A DNA stretch of 64,000 nt, taken from Actinomycetes bacterium (GTDB lineage Bacteria > Actinomycetota > Actinomycetes > Actinomycetales > Microbacteriaceae). The notes under the pieces were generated by a model. The model was not told where the DNA came from. It was given only the letters and a program-made list of their open reading frames with translations, and made no database searches. The stretch lies in the NCBI GenBank assembly GCA_029777095.1, contig JAKOTS010000032.1:1-64000 (forward strand), written 5' to 3'. Position numbers and translations under genes: made by a program. This document shows, one piece after another, positions 52,938-61,843 of this stretch (position 1 is its first letter; each line of letters opens with the position of its first letter).

Positions 52938-54106
52938 GCCCCTGCGGACGGTTTCGTAGCGGCCGAATCGGTCGCGGGTTCTATGGCTGGCGTTGGTGTT
53001 GGTGTTGGTGTCGGCTCGAGCTCGGCGACCGGCGCGAGCGCGGGTTCCGGTTCTGGATCGCCATCGCCCGATAGCCAGCGCAACCAGCCGTTCTTCGGGT
53101 CGCCTTCGAGGATCAGCGAGCGCACGAGCAGCGTCAGGGGAATCGAAAGAATCGCGCCGAGGGGGCCGATGACGAAGGTCCAAAAGATGACCGAGAAGAA
53201 GCTCAGGGTGAGCGTGAGGTTGACCGCGTCGCTCACGAACTTGGGCTGCACGAGCACCTGTAGCACCACGTTGACGACCGAATAGATCGCGATCACGGCG
53301 AGCATCAGCGGCAGTCCGCCGATCACGAGCGCGAGCATCGCCGGCGGCACGAGGCCCAGCACGAACCCGATGTTGGGTACGAAGTTGGTGACGAACGCGA
53401 GGATGCCCCACACAATCGGAATCGGAATGTCGAGGGCCCACAGCGCCAGCGTGTCGACCACCGCCACAACCAGGCCGAACGACGCGTTCACGACGTAGTA
53501 GCGGCGGACGCCCACGTTGAAGCGGCGGACGCGCTCCAATGTTGCGGTGCGGGCAGCGCCAAAGACGCGACCCGCGTCTTTGTACCGCGAGGCATCCGCT
53601 GCCATGAAGATGACGTAGGCCAGCACAAAGAAGAAGGCGGTCAGCACGCTGAGCGCGGTGCCACCGAGCGACGTCGCAAAACCGAGCAACGTTGAGGGGT
53701 CGAGGATGCTGACTGCGGCATCGGCTGCTTGCTTATCGAGGCCCGTGGAATGCAACCAGTCGACGAGCTTCTGTGCGGTCTGTTCGAGTTCGCCCGCGTA
53801 GTTGATGACGAGGTTCACGAACTGCGTGCCCGCGTAGTAGAGCATGTACACGAGGGCGGCAAGCACGAGGTACGCGACCGTGATCACGCCCGTCGTTGCC
53901 AGCCAACGCGGCCAGCCCCAGCGTTCGAGCACGACCCGAACCGGCATCACGATGATCACGAGCACGGCGCCGAGCACGAGCGGGCCGACGATGTCGCGTG
54001 CCAGAAACACGCCCACGAGCACGATGACCGTGGTGGCGAGGCCGAGCAAGATGCGAAGCGCGGGCGACAGCGCGGGGGCGGGGGTTGTCGGGGCCTGGTT
54101 GGTCAC
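52934..54106 (-). CDS. AI-2E-family membrane transporter
   Basis: A 390-residue protein of the AI-2 exporter (PerM/UPF0118) family. It has an N-terminal helix pair, a cytoplasmic/periplasmic coiled region (ELEQTAQKLVDWLHSTGLD) and a C-terminal set of helices with FVTNFVPNIGFVLGLVPP and FVIGPLGAILSIPLTLLVRS. The substrate is unknown; some members act as Na/H antiporters. The C-terminal tail has a PTPTPTPTP run encoded by GGTGTT repeats near 52990-53010. GTG 54106 is chosen because CAAGAT lies six nucleotides upstream; ATG 54124 is possible. Confidence 0.88.
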   Translation of the reverse strand: MTNQAPTTPAPALSPALRILLGLATTVIVLVGVFLARDIVGPLVLGAVLVIIVMPVRVVLERWGWPRWLATTGVITVAYLVLAALVYMLYYAGTQFVNLVINYAGELEQTAQKLVDWLHSTGLDKQAADAAVSILDPSTLLGFATSLGGTALSVLTAFFFVLAYVIFMAADASRYKDAGRVFGAARTATLERVRRFNVGVRRYYVVNASFGLVVAVVDTLALWALDIPIPIVWGILAFVTNFVPNIGFVLGLVPPAMLALVIGGLPLMLAVIAIYSVVNVVLQVLVQPKFVSDAVNLTLTLSFFSVIFWTFVIGPLGAILSIPLTLLVRSLILEGDPKNGWLRWLSGDGDPEPEPALAPVAELEPTPTPTPTPAIEPATDSAATKPSAGA

Positions 54107-54118
54107 GGTTCCATCTTG
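54104..54118 (-). promoter_or_regulatory. Possible leaderless promoter of the AI-2E-family gene
   Basis: On the minus strand, CAAGAT (54113-54118), six nucleotides, GTG at 54106. Confidence 0.4.
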
Positions 54119-54224
54119 GTGCATGAGCCGGGTGTGGCAGGGGAAGGCACCCCCCGCGGCGGGGGCGTGAGTGCAGGTGACTGGGCCCCCACACCCGCCC
54201 ACGACCCCGCCGCAGCCCGAGCGA

Positions 54225-55502
54225 TCAGCCCGCCGGGGTTGTCGGCGGCGCGGCCGGGTTGTTCTTCGGCACGTCTGCCGCGCCGTACAGCTCGGCGATG
54301 ATCGATTTTGCGACCACGACGGCGGCAGTTTCGCCGTCGACGGGCGATGCCGAGAGGTTGGCGCCGATGATGATCGTCTCGTTGGTGTTCGTGTTGTAGA
54401 CCATGAAGGTCGAGTAGCCCGGGAGTTGTCCGTCGTGGCCGAGAATGCCGGGGGCGAACTGGGCGATGCCGAGGCCGTAGCCCACACCGCCAGCCTGGCC
54501 GGCAACGGTGGGCTGCACGCTTGCGATTCGGAGCTTCTGCGTGGCGTCGTCGAGCAAGCCGCCGCCGACGAGCGCCTTCACGTAGACCGCAAGATCGTCG
54601 ACCGTCGAGATCGCACCGCCGGCCGTCCACGCCCACGACGGGTTGGCATCCGTCTGATTGATCGGCAGCAGCGTCCCGTTGAGGGCCGAGGGCAACTGCG
54701 CCGCCGGCACCGCGTACGAATCGATCGTCTCCACGTTGGTGCCGAACTGGTACCCCTTGGCGTGCGGCGTCGGGATGCTCGAATCCTTGGGCTCCGGCAG
54801 GAAGGTGTGCTGCAACCCGAGCGGCTCGAAGATTCGCTCCTTGAAGGCAGCGGATGCCGACATCCCGGTCAGCTGCTCAATAACAAGCCCGAGCAGCACG
54901 ATGTTGGTGTTGCTGTAGTCGTACTGCGTCCCGGGGGCGAACTTCGCGGGGTGTGTGAACGCGATCGCGAGGAGTTCGTCGGGCGTCCAGACCTTCTGTG
55001 GCTCGGCGTCGAGGGTCGCGTTGAAGCCGGGATCGAACGAGTAGCTGTAGAGGCCGCTGCGCATCTCTGACAGCTGGGCGATCGTGATGTTCTCGCCACC
55101 GGGCACGTCCGGCAGAAACTTGGAGATCGGGTCATCCAGTGCGAGCACGCCCTCCTGCACCAGCTGCAGGATGACCGTCGAGGTCATGGTCTTCGTGTTG
55201 CTACCGATCCGAAAGACATCATCGAGCGTCATCGGCACCGCCTCGCCGATCTCGCCCGTACCGAACGTGGCCGACCAGTCGCCGCGTTCGGGCGAGAGAA
55301 TGTGCACGACGAGCCCGGGGATCGCGTTCTGCTTCATCACCTCAGGAATCTGCGTCTGCAACGCGGTGGCGTAGGCGGGGATCGACTTCTCGGGTGCGGA
55401 TGCCGCGGGGGAGGGTGCTCCGGATGTTGTGCCCGCGCATCCGCTCAATACGAGCGCCGCGCCGAGCACAATCGCCGCCGCGGTCGTCAGGTTCTTCGTC
55501 AT
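54225..55502 (-). CDS. Serine hydrolase lipoprotein (beta-lactamase/DD-peptidase fold)
   Basis: A 425-residue lipoprotein with lipobox LSGC (Cys22). The three active-site motifs are intact: SxxK as Ser101-Asn-Thr-Lys104, YxN as Tyr196-Ser-Asn198 in YDYSNTN, and HxG in ILGHDGQLPGY. It acts outside the membrane, possibly on D-amino-acid peptides or esters. A Pro-rich C-terminal tail ends the protein. It lies directly downstream of a degenerate paralogue in the same orientation. Confidence 0.88.
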   Translation of the reverse strand: MTKNLTTAAAIVLGAALVLSGCAGTTSGAPSPAASAPEKSIPAYATALQTQIPEVMKQNAIPGLVVHILSPERGDWSATFGTGEIGEAVPMTLDDVFRIGSNTKTMTSTVILQLVQEGVLALDDPISKFLPDVPGGENITIAQLSEMRSGLYSYSFDPGFNATLDAEPQKVWTPDELLAIAFTHPAKFAPGTQYDYSNTNIVLLGLVIEQLTGMSASAAFKERIFEPLGLQHTFLPEPKDSSIPTPHAKGYQFGTNVETIDSYAVPAAQLPSALNGTLLPINQTDANPSWAWTAGGAISTVDDLAVYVKALVGGGLLDDATQKLRIASVQPTVAGQAGGVGYGLGIAQFAPGILGHDGQLPGYSTFMVYNTNTNETIIIGANLSASPVDGETAAVVVAKSIIAELYGAADVPKNNPAAPPTTPAG

Positions 55503-55529
55503 GTCATCGCTCCTGAAGGTGATGTGTGT

Positions 55530-56798
55530 TCAATGGCCGGGTGTGGGAGCCGGCGGGGGATTGGTGGGGACGATCAGCGCAGCGAGGTCTGTCGCGATTG
55601 TGGCCGCGTAGTTCTGCAGGGCGCCGTTCCACTCGTCGGTCGTGTACGTATTCGGGCCGGGAACGACCGACACCGACACCGTGACGGAGCCCATCGGGGA
55701 GCTCGCCTCCGGGAGTGTTGCGACCGCGGCCTGGTACCCGCCGAAGAGCGGCGTCTGCATGACCCAGTCGTTGCGCAGGAACACGCCCAGACCGTAGGTC
55801 CACTCTTTCGTCAGTGTGTGGCACGAACGGCATCCGTCGAGGGGTGCGCCGAAGCCGATGAGGTCGGTCGAAATCATCGCCGCGTGCGACTTTGGAGTGA
55901 GCAGCTCGCCCCGACCAACAATCGCGTCAAAGCTTGAGGTCATGTCGCCGATCGTCGTCGTCTCGATCGCGCCGTGCGGGAGGGTCCACGAGGGGTTCCA
56001 GTACGTCGAGTCCTCGAACAGGCCGCGCTCCGCGGTAAAGCCGTGCACCACGGGGTCGGGCACGGCGGCGGTGACGTCGGCAACGGTGCCGTTGAGTTTC
56101 AGCGGGTCGAGTACGTACTGCGAGATGAGCTCCTCGAGGGTCTTCCCGCTCTCGGCTTCGAGCACATGGCCGAGGATGATGTATCCGGCGTGCGAATAGT
56201 CCCAGTTCTTGCCGGGGGCAAACAGGCGCGGGCTCGCCGAGCTGTACGCGAGCAGCTCTTCCTCGGTCCATGCGCGGAACGGGTTCGCCTCCTGCGCGAT
56301 GACGAAGTCGCCGTTCGCGACGTGGTCGGGATACCCGGAGGTCATCGACGCGAGCATGCGCGGGGTGACATTGTCGGCGTCGGGGAGGTTGGGGAGCCAG
56401 CGCGAGATCGGCTCGTCGATGTCGATCAGGCCGTCGTCTGCCATGGCGAGCATCGTGGCCGCCATGTACATGATCGCGACCGCGCCGTTGCGAAAGCGGC
56501 TGTCGGCGGTGATCGGGAACCCGGTCATCTCTTCACCGAGCGTCACCGTGCTGATCACTTCGCCCTCGACCATGACCTGGGCCACGAGGGAGGTGAACTC
56601 GTGGTCGGTGAACTCCTCCTGCGAGACCTCGTCGAGCGTTGTCGCGATTTTGTCGGATGCCGGATTCTCGGCCGCACCGGAGGCAGCCGGCGTGCAGCCG
56701 GTGAGGGCCAGAACAGCCACGAATGCGACGGCGATGCCGGAGCGGAGTGCGACGCGACGCCTCGATGGAGAAAACGGAAGCACGCGTGAAAGGCCCAT
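55530..56798 (-). CDS. Degenerate serine hydrolase lipoprotein (probable pseudoenzyme)
   Basis: A 422-residue paralogue of the downstream gene, with lipobox LTGC (Cys35) and the same overall order of segments. The SxxK site reads Ala106-Val-Ala-Ile109, YxN reads YSH in WDYSHAGYIILG, and no HxG is found at the expected place. Catalysis is therefore unlikely. It also carries a CRSCH sequence (55818-55832), formally a heme c attachment motif. It may bind the substrate or partner of the active paralogue. No clear ribosome binding site precedes the ATG. Confidence 0.82.
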   Translation of the reverse strand: MGLSRVLPFSPSRRRVALRSGIAVAFVAVLALTGCTPAASGAAENPASDKIATTLDEVSQEEFTDHEFTSLVAQVMVEGEVISTVTLGEEMTGFPITADSRFRNGAVAIMYMAATMLAMADDGLIDIDEPISRWLPNLPDADNVTPRMLASMTSGYPDHVANGDFVIAQEANPFRAWTEEELLAYSSASPRLFAPGKNWDYSHAGYIILGHVLEAESGKTLEELISQYVLDPLKLNGTVADVTAAVPDPVVHGFTAERGLFEDSTYWNPSWTLPHGAIETTTIGDMTSSFDAIVGRGELLTPKSHAAMISTDLIGFGAPLDGCRSCHTLTKEWTYGLGVFLRNDWVMQTPLFGGYQAAVATLPEASSPMGSVTVSVSVVPGPNTYTTDEWNGALQNYAATIATDLAALIVPTNPPPAPTPGH

Positions 56799-56965
56799 AC
56801 TGAAGAGCGTATTTCTGCGCGAAACGTGCTCCTAGAGACCTAGGTCGCCAAGTGTGCGGTGCGGTCGATCAAGATCGGTTTCGCACTTGCAGGGGCAGCG
56901 AAACCGCGGTCATAGTGAGAGAGCGCCCCGCGCGATGCACACACTTTACTGCTGAGGATTCCCGA
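56799..56965. promoter_or_regulatory. Divergent regulatory region with two palindromes
   Basis: Between the degenerate hydrolase and the histidine kinase gene. It holds GACCTAGGTC (56837-56846, perfect palindrome) and an imperfect inverted repeat CAAGTGTGCG...CGCACTTG (about 56849-56892). Either could bind the response regulator encoded downstream. Confidence 0.45.
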
Positions 56966-58717
56966 ATGAGCATGGGCGCGAGCGCACCGATACGGCGGTC
57001 GTTCGATCGTGCGCTCTTCGCGATCCTGTGCCTCGGACTGCTCCTCGTGCTCATCCTGGTGGCGCTCCTCCCGTGGCAGGGACCGTACTGGGCGGTGCTG
57101 CTACTCTTCCCCATCAATGTGCTGGTGTACCTCGGTGCTGGCCTGTTGGCGTGGCACTACCGGCCAAGCAACCGGATGGGCGCGTTGATCCTGCTCACCG
57201 GCGTCTGGGTGTTCCTCGGCGGGGCCGCCAACACCGACGTGCCCGCACTGGTGTGGCTCGGCACGATCGCGAGCAGCATGCCGCTCGCCGGATTCGTGCA
57301 CTTGCTGCTCGCATTCCCCAAGGGCCGAGTCCGGGGCACCATCGCCCGCGCGACGGTCGCTCTGGCTTACGCCACCTCGATCGTCCTGGAGGCTCCGCGC
57401 TATCTGTTCATCCCAGATCCCACGGCTCCGGGGCTGGCGATAGTCGACGCCCCGGAGCTTGCGCGCTGGGGCAACATCGCCCAGGAACTGGTGGGGTTCC
57501 TCGTGCTGATGAGCACGCTCCTGGTGCTGGTTCGTCGTCTCCGGCGCGCATCCACCGCCGAGCGGCGCGTGCTCGTGCCGCTGTACGGGTACGGCATCGC
57601 CGCCGTCGTGGTCTTGCTGTTCGCGTCCAGGTTGCTGCGCCCGGTGTTCGGCTGGGCGCCGACCGACGTCGCCGCGCTGCAACTGCTCATGTTCTGTGGC
57701 GTCCCGATCGCGTTCGCGCTCGGGATCCTCCGCGGCGGGGTTGCGCGCACCGGCGAGCTCGAAGAGCTGGGCGTTTGGCTCGGCGAGGCGGGCAACACGA
57801 AGCCTGCGATCGGTGCCGCCCTTGCCCGCACGCTCGGCGATCCGACCCTGGAAGTGTGGTTCTGGGTGCCGGGGCGCGACGGATACGTCGACATGGATGG
57901 CGCACCGGTAACGGCCGACCGGCAGCACACGGGTCGCGGGCTCGAGCCGGTCGAGCTCGACGGGCGCAGAATCGGCGCGATCTCATGCGACATCGCGCTC
58001 ATGGATGAGCCCGACCTCGTGCGCACGGCCGGCCGGGTCGTGGCAATTGCGCTCGATCGCGAACGCCTGATCGCAGAGCTTCTCGCCAGCCACCGTGCCT
58101 TGCAGTCTTCGCGCGAACGGCTCGTGCAGGTCGCCGACGGAGAGCGCCGGCGTATCGCGCAAGACCTGCACGACGGGTTGCAAGTGCAGCTGGTCTTGCT
58201 CGCCCTCGAAGCGCAGCAGCTCGCGAACGCAGGCGGGGTGGGCGGCGCCGTGCGCGAGCGGGCGACGGTCTTGCGCAAGGGCATTGACGCCGCCGCCGCT
58301 GACCTCCGCGAGGTAGTGCACGCGGTCATGCCGGCCGCGCTGACCCAGCGTGGGCTGTCGGCTGCCGCCGAAGATCTTGTCGATCGGATGCCGGTGCCCA
58401 CCACCCTCACTCTCGATGTTGTCGACAATGAGTGCCCGCCGGTTGTCGAGAGCACCGCCTACTTCGTGGTGGCCGAGGCGCTCGCGAACGCGGTGAAGCA
58501 CGCGGATGCCGGTGCCATCGCCGTGCTGCTCCGCCGGCAGGACGACGTGCTGCACGTCGAGGTGCGCGACGACGGCGATGGGGGAGCGCGGGCGGGCGCG
58601 GGCTCGGGCCTGACCGGCATGGCGGAGCGCGTGGAGGCACTTGGCGGGGCCGTGCGCATCACGAGCGCGGATGGGCACGGCACAACGATTCGAGCGGAGA
58701 TCCCATGCGTGTCGTAA
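56966..58717 (+). CDS. NarL-family sensor histidine kinase
   Basis: A 583-residue membrane sensor. About eight helices span the first 290 residues, then a GAF-like linker, a HisKA_3 dimerisation domain with phospho-acceptor His402 in RRRIAQDLHDGLQVQL, and a HATPase domain with EALANAVKHADA and DDGDGG...GLTGMAERV motifs. The ATG at 56966 follows GAGGA; the frame is open further upstream without support. It overlaps the response regulator by 13 nt. The signal is unknown. Confidence 0.9.
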   Translation: MSMGASAPIRRSFDRALFAILCLGLLLVLILVALLPWQGPYWAVLLLFPINVLVYLGAGLLAWHYRPSNRMGALILLTGVWVFLGGAANTDVPALVWLGTIASSMPLAGFVHLLLAFPKGRVRGTIARATVALAYATSIVLEAPRYLFIPDPTAPGLAIVDAPELARWGNIAQELVGFLVLMSTLLVLVRRLRRASTAERRVLVPLYGYGIAAVVVLLFASRLLRPVFGWAPTDVAALQLLMFCGVPIAFALGILRGGVARTGELEELGVWLGEAGNTKPAIGAALARTLGDPTLEVWFWVPGRDGYVDMDGAPVTADRQHTGRGLEPVELDGRRIGAISCDIALMDEPDLVRTAGRVVAIALDRERLIAELLASHRALQSSRERLVQVADGERRRIAQDLHDGLQVQLVLLALEAQQLANAGGVGGAVRERATVLRKGIDAAAADLREVVHAVMPAALTQRGLSAAAEDLVDRMPVPTTLTLDVVDNECPPVVESTAYFVVAEALANAVKHADAGAIAVLLRRQDDVLHVEVRDDGDGGARAGAGSGLTGMAERVEALGGAVRITSADGHGTTIRAEIPCVS

Positions 58718-59355
58718 TTGGCGAAGACGAGGCACTGCTGCGGCGTGGCCTCGAACTCATGCTCGGTGACGCCGGATTCGATGTGGTGGCCGTCGCGGGC
58801 GATGCGACCGAACTTGAGGCCGCCGTCGCCGAGCACAGGCCAGCGCTCGCGGTCACCGATATTCGGATGCCCCCGAGCTACACCGACGAAGGTCTGCTCG
58901 CGGCGCTCCGGATCCGCACTCAATTTCCACAGACCGCCGTCGTGGTGCTCTCGCAGCACGTGCAGCGGCGGTACGCGGTCGAACTGCTCTCAGACCAGAC
59001 CGGTGGCATCGGGTACTTGCTCAAGCAACGCATCGCGGATGTCGACGAGTTCTTGGGCGACCTCCGTCGCGTGGCCGAGGGCGGCACCGCGATCGACCCC
59101 GACGTCGTCGCTGTCATGGTGTCGCGTGCCCGCCGGTCGAACGTGGCGGTCGGAGCGTTGACGCCGCGACAGCAAGAAGTGCTCGGTTTGATGGCCGAAG
59201 GGCGCAGTAACGCGTCGATCGCGGCGCGGCTCTTTTTGACGGAGAAAGCTGTCGTGCAACACGCATCCCGAATCTACGATGCGCTCTCGCTACCGGTCGA
59301 CTCCGACGCCCACCGGCGCGTGCTCGCGGTGCTGCAGCACTTGAACCGCGACTGA
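58705..59355 (+). CDS. NarL/FixJ-family response regulator
   Basis: A 216-residue regulator: receiver domain with Asp52 in VTDIRMPP and acidic Glu7-Asp8 pair, then a LuxR-type HTH (LTPRQQEVLGLMAEGRSNAS, IAARLFLTEKAVVQHASRIY). It is the cognate partner of the overlapping kinase. The adjacent serine hydrolase genes are candidate targets. Confidence 0.92.
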   Translation: MRVVIGEDEALLRRGLELMLGDAGFDVVAVAGDATELEAAVAEHRPALAVTDIRMPPSYTDEGLLAALRIRTQFPQTAVVVLSQHVQRRYAVELLSDQTGGIGYLLKQRIADVDEFLGDLRRVAEGGTAIDPDVVAVMVSRARRSNVAVGALTPRQQEVLGLMAEGRSNASIAARLFLTEKAVVQHASRIYDALSLPVDSDAHRRVLAVLQHLNRD

Positions 59356-59417
59356 GGGTCGTTGCATCGCGGTCGCCACCGGTGCTCCGCTGGTCAGCAG
59401 CAGTGGTTTTCTGCAGG

Positions 59418-60203
59418 TCAGAACGGCGACGCGGTGTAGAGCTTCGTTGAACAGCCCATCTCACCTGGTTCGAGTGAAATCTGACGGAATCCCGGGAAGC
59501 TGATCCCCCCAGCCTCGTCACGCACCACAAGGATGCACTCGCGTTCGGCGGGGATACCGACCGAAGCGACCACCCCGCCGTCTACAGCTTCCGTCTCGAT
59601 GCGTATGTACTCCTGCGGGTACGCGTCGTGCAACGCCCTCTCGGTAACGCGTGCGGAATCGTGGCTGGCCACAATCTCGGCCACTCGTTCTTGGTCGAGT
59701 GCGCTGAGGCTTGGCCGGGGCGCAGGGGTAGGCCGAGGTGGGGCCGGGCTCTCAGCGCATGGGATCTCGAAGCGCCGCGCTGGCTCGTACTGCTCCCATT
59801 CGAGTCGGTAGCAATGTGTTGCACTCCCGGCATCCCAGCCCTGGCCAAAGATGGTGGTGGTCGATTTGGCAGGGACGTCGACGACGACTCGAATATCAAT
59901 TGTCGCCTGGCTCCCAGCTGACTCGCCAGACCATGCCAGTGGCTCCACCATGGCAGTGCCGGCGTCGACGCTGATCGGTCCTTCGGGCACCCACCAGGCC
60001 ACCATTTCGAGCAGCGTAATCTCCGGCGTGTTCGCGGAGTGGGAGCCGATTTGTTCCGCGGCCTGCTCGGCGGCGTCCGCCGCCCGCCGGTCGCCCTCGG
60101 AGGAAGACAGGATTGCGCAACCCGAGGTGAGCAGGACGAGACCAAGAAGTGCAGCAGCGCCTGCCAATGGCGGTCGCCGTGACGCGCGCGCTGTTCCGGT
60201 CAT
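59418..60203 (-). CDS. Hypothetical lipoprotein
   Basis: A 261-residue protein with a signal peptide ending in the lipobox LTSGC. A helical stretch (RRAADAAEQAAEQIG) follows, then a beta-rich region and a Pro-rich linker (PAPPRPTPAPRPS). Two to three cysteines in the mature part may form disulfides. The family is not recognised. The ATG overlaps the stop of the frameshifted membrane protein gene (ATGA), so the two are coupled. Confidence 0.75.
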   Translation of the reverse strand: MTGTARASRRPPLAGAAALLGLVLLTSGCAILSSSEGDRRAADAAEQAAEQIGSHSANTPEITLLEMVAWWVPEGPISVDAGTAMVEPLAWSGESAGSQATIDIRVVVDVPAKSTTTIFGQGWDAGSATHCYRLEWEQYEPARRFEIPCAESPAPPRPTPAPRPSLSALDQERVAEIVASHDSARVTERALHDAYPQEYIRIETEAVDGGVVASVGIPAERECILVVRDEAGGISFPGFRQISLEPGEMGCSTKLYTASPF

Positions 60204-60711
60204 AGGGCGCCCGAAGAGCCCTGCATCGGCGTGACAACGATGTCGAAGACGCCGAATGGGAACGGTGCGAAGATCTGGAACGACCGCGGGTCGATGTCCG
60301 CGAGCGGGAACAAGCCGAACCACACCCGAGAAATCACGAGCGCGCAGACCACGAGAATCGCGATCGCCATCGCGGCTCGGTCAAGCGTGCGAAGCGCCGT
60401 CGGCTCATCAGCCGCTTTGAGGACGCGCCCGATTGCGAAGAAGACAATGAGCGCGATCCCGAGGAACATGAGCGGACTCGGCTGCAGGTTCACGGTGATG
60501 CACAGGGGCTCCTGGCTCGTCGGGTTGCCGGCCGCGTCGATGAAACCGCCGTCACCGTCAAACCCGCCAGGGCAAGAGCCCTGCCCCCAGTGCTGAATAC
60601 CCCGTATGCGAACGACGCGATCAGCGCCAATACGAAGAGGCGACGAATCCTCGCGATCACCGCCGCGCCCGGCAAGAGCCGCTGGGCGCGGGCCGATTCG
60701 TGAAGCACCAT
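60200..60711 (-). pseudogene. Frameshifted hypothetical membrane protein
   Basis: A strong AAGGAGGA site precedes ATG 60711. The first frame reads through a membrane helix (RLFVLALIASFAYG), then the apparent continuation (IQHWGQGSCPGGFDGDGGF, later helices LMFLGIALIVFFAIGRVL and AMAIAILVVCALVISRVWFG) lies in another frame down to 60200. Adding one base in the C-run at 60600-60603 (G-run on the coding strand) joins the frames into about 170 residues. The total of 512 nt is one short of a whole number of codons. It could be a sequencing error, a recent mutation or phase variation. The family is not recognised. Confidence 0.7.
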
Positions 60712-60743
60712 GAACGTCCTCCTTGACGCGTGGTGGTGTTGCC

Positions 60744-61232
60744 CTACCGGTAGTTGATGAACTGCAGGTCGACCTCAAGGTCGGCCGCGCGCAGCACGCG
60801 CATGACTTCCTGCAGGTCGTCGCGGCTCTTCGACTGCACGCGCAGCTCGTCGCCCTGAATCTGCGACTTGACACCCTTGGGGGCCTCGTCGCGGATGATC
60901 TTGCCGATCTTCTTCGCGTTCTCCTGCGAGATACCGTCCTTCAGCGTCGAAGAGATGCGGTACTCCTTGCCGCTGGCGAAGGGCTCGCCCGACTCGAGGC
61001 TCTTCAGCGAGATGCCGCGCTTGATGAGCTTCGTCTGGAAGACATCGAGCACCGCCTTCGCGCGCTCTTCGGTTGCAGCCTTGATGAGGATCGCGTCGCC
61101 GCTCCACTCAACGGACGCGCCGGTGTTCTTGAAGTCGAAGCGCTGCTCAATTTCTTTGCGCGCCTGGTTGAGAGCGTTTTCCGCCTCTTGGTGGTCGACC
61201 TTGCTCACGATGTCGAACGATGAATCAGCCAT
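60744..61232 (-). CDS. YajQ-family nucleotide-binding protein
   Basis: A 162-residue two-domain alpha/beta protein: [56 protein letters not shown] and the C-terminal [20 protein letters not shown], all diagnostic of YajQ. Family members bind tRNA or cyclic di-GMP in some bacteria. Length is normal. Confidence 0.95.
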   Translation of the reverse strand: MADSSFDIVSKVDHQEAENALNQARKEIEQRFDFKNTGASVEWSGDAILIKAATEERAKAVLDVFQTKLIKRGISLKSLESGEPFASGKEYRISSTLKDGISQENAKKIGKIIRDEAPKGVKSQIQGDELRVQSKSRDDLQEVMRVLRAADLEVDLQFINYR

Positions 61233-61245
61233 GCCCCCGAGTCTA
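61230..61245 (-). promoter_or_regulatory. Leaderless promoter of the YajQ-family gene
   Basis: On the minus strand, TAGACT (61240-61245), seven nucleotides, ATG at 61232. Confidence 0.55.
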
Positions 61246-61339
61246 GCGATTTGGCTCAGGGACGGAGCATCCGTTCAGACCCGACGCGTGCTCTCGCGTC
61301 TAGGCTGAAGCAGAACCTGATGCAACACGGGAGGTGCCG

Positions 61340-61843
61340 ATGCGTCCACTCACTGAAGACGAGATCCGGGGTGCGTTTGTGAACGCCACCGAAGATGACC
61401 TGCGGGTGATGGCGATGCCGCACAGCCTGCTGCTCACCGAATGGGACTTCCTCGACTTCTTTACGTGGTGCGATCCGCATGCGCGGGGGCGGGGATACCT
61501 CGTCGTCGAGCGCGACGGAAAGCCCACCGCCGTGGTGCTCAGGGCCGCAAACTCCTCGGCCTCCCACGCGCAGAGCGCACTGTGCAACATGTGTCACACG
61601 ATGCAGCCCGGCGACCAGGTCACGCTGTTCAGCGCTCGCCGCGCGGGCGCCGCCGGTGCGGCCGGCGACGCAATCGGCACCTACATCTGCGCCGACCTGA
61701 CGTGCCACGAGAATGTGCGTCTGGCGGCACCCCTGACTCCACTTGAGGTGCGCGCCGACGGGATGGTCGACGTGCGCATCGACGGTGCGCGCCGGCGCCT
61801 CGAATCCTTTGTCGACAAGGTGCTGGCGGTGCGGGTCTCGTGA
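61340..61843 (+). CDS. FBP-domain treble-clef zinc-finger protein (FusB-like)
   Basis: A 167-residue protein of the FBP family, related to the C-terminal zinc-binding half of EF-G-binding/FusB proteins. The zinc ligands are likely CNMC and CADLTC. FTWCDPHARGRGYLVV is the other conserved segment. FusB proteins rescue stalled EF-G, but members of this type are uncharacterised and a ribosomal role is inference. GGAGG lies 5 nt before the ATG. Its stop overlaps the kinase gene start. Confidence 0.85.
   Translation: MRPLTEDEIRGAFVNATEDDLRVMAMPHSLLLTEWDFLDFFTWCDPHARGRGYLVVERDGKPTAVVLRAANSSASHAQSALCNMCHTMQPGDQVTLFSARRAGAAGAAGDAIGTYICADLTCHENVRLAAPLTPLEVRADGMVDVRIDGARRRLESFVDKVLAVRVS

Noticed and set aside
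60590..60610. Programmed -1 frameshift in the membrane protein gene
   Set aside because: The site is a plain G-run without a canonical slippery heptamer or a clear downstream pseudoknot; a missing base is simpler.
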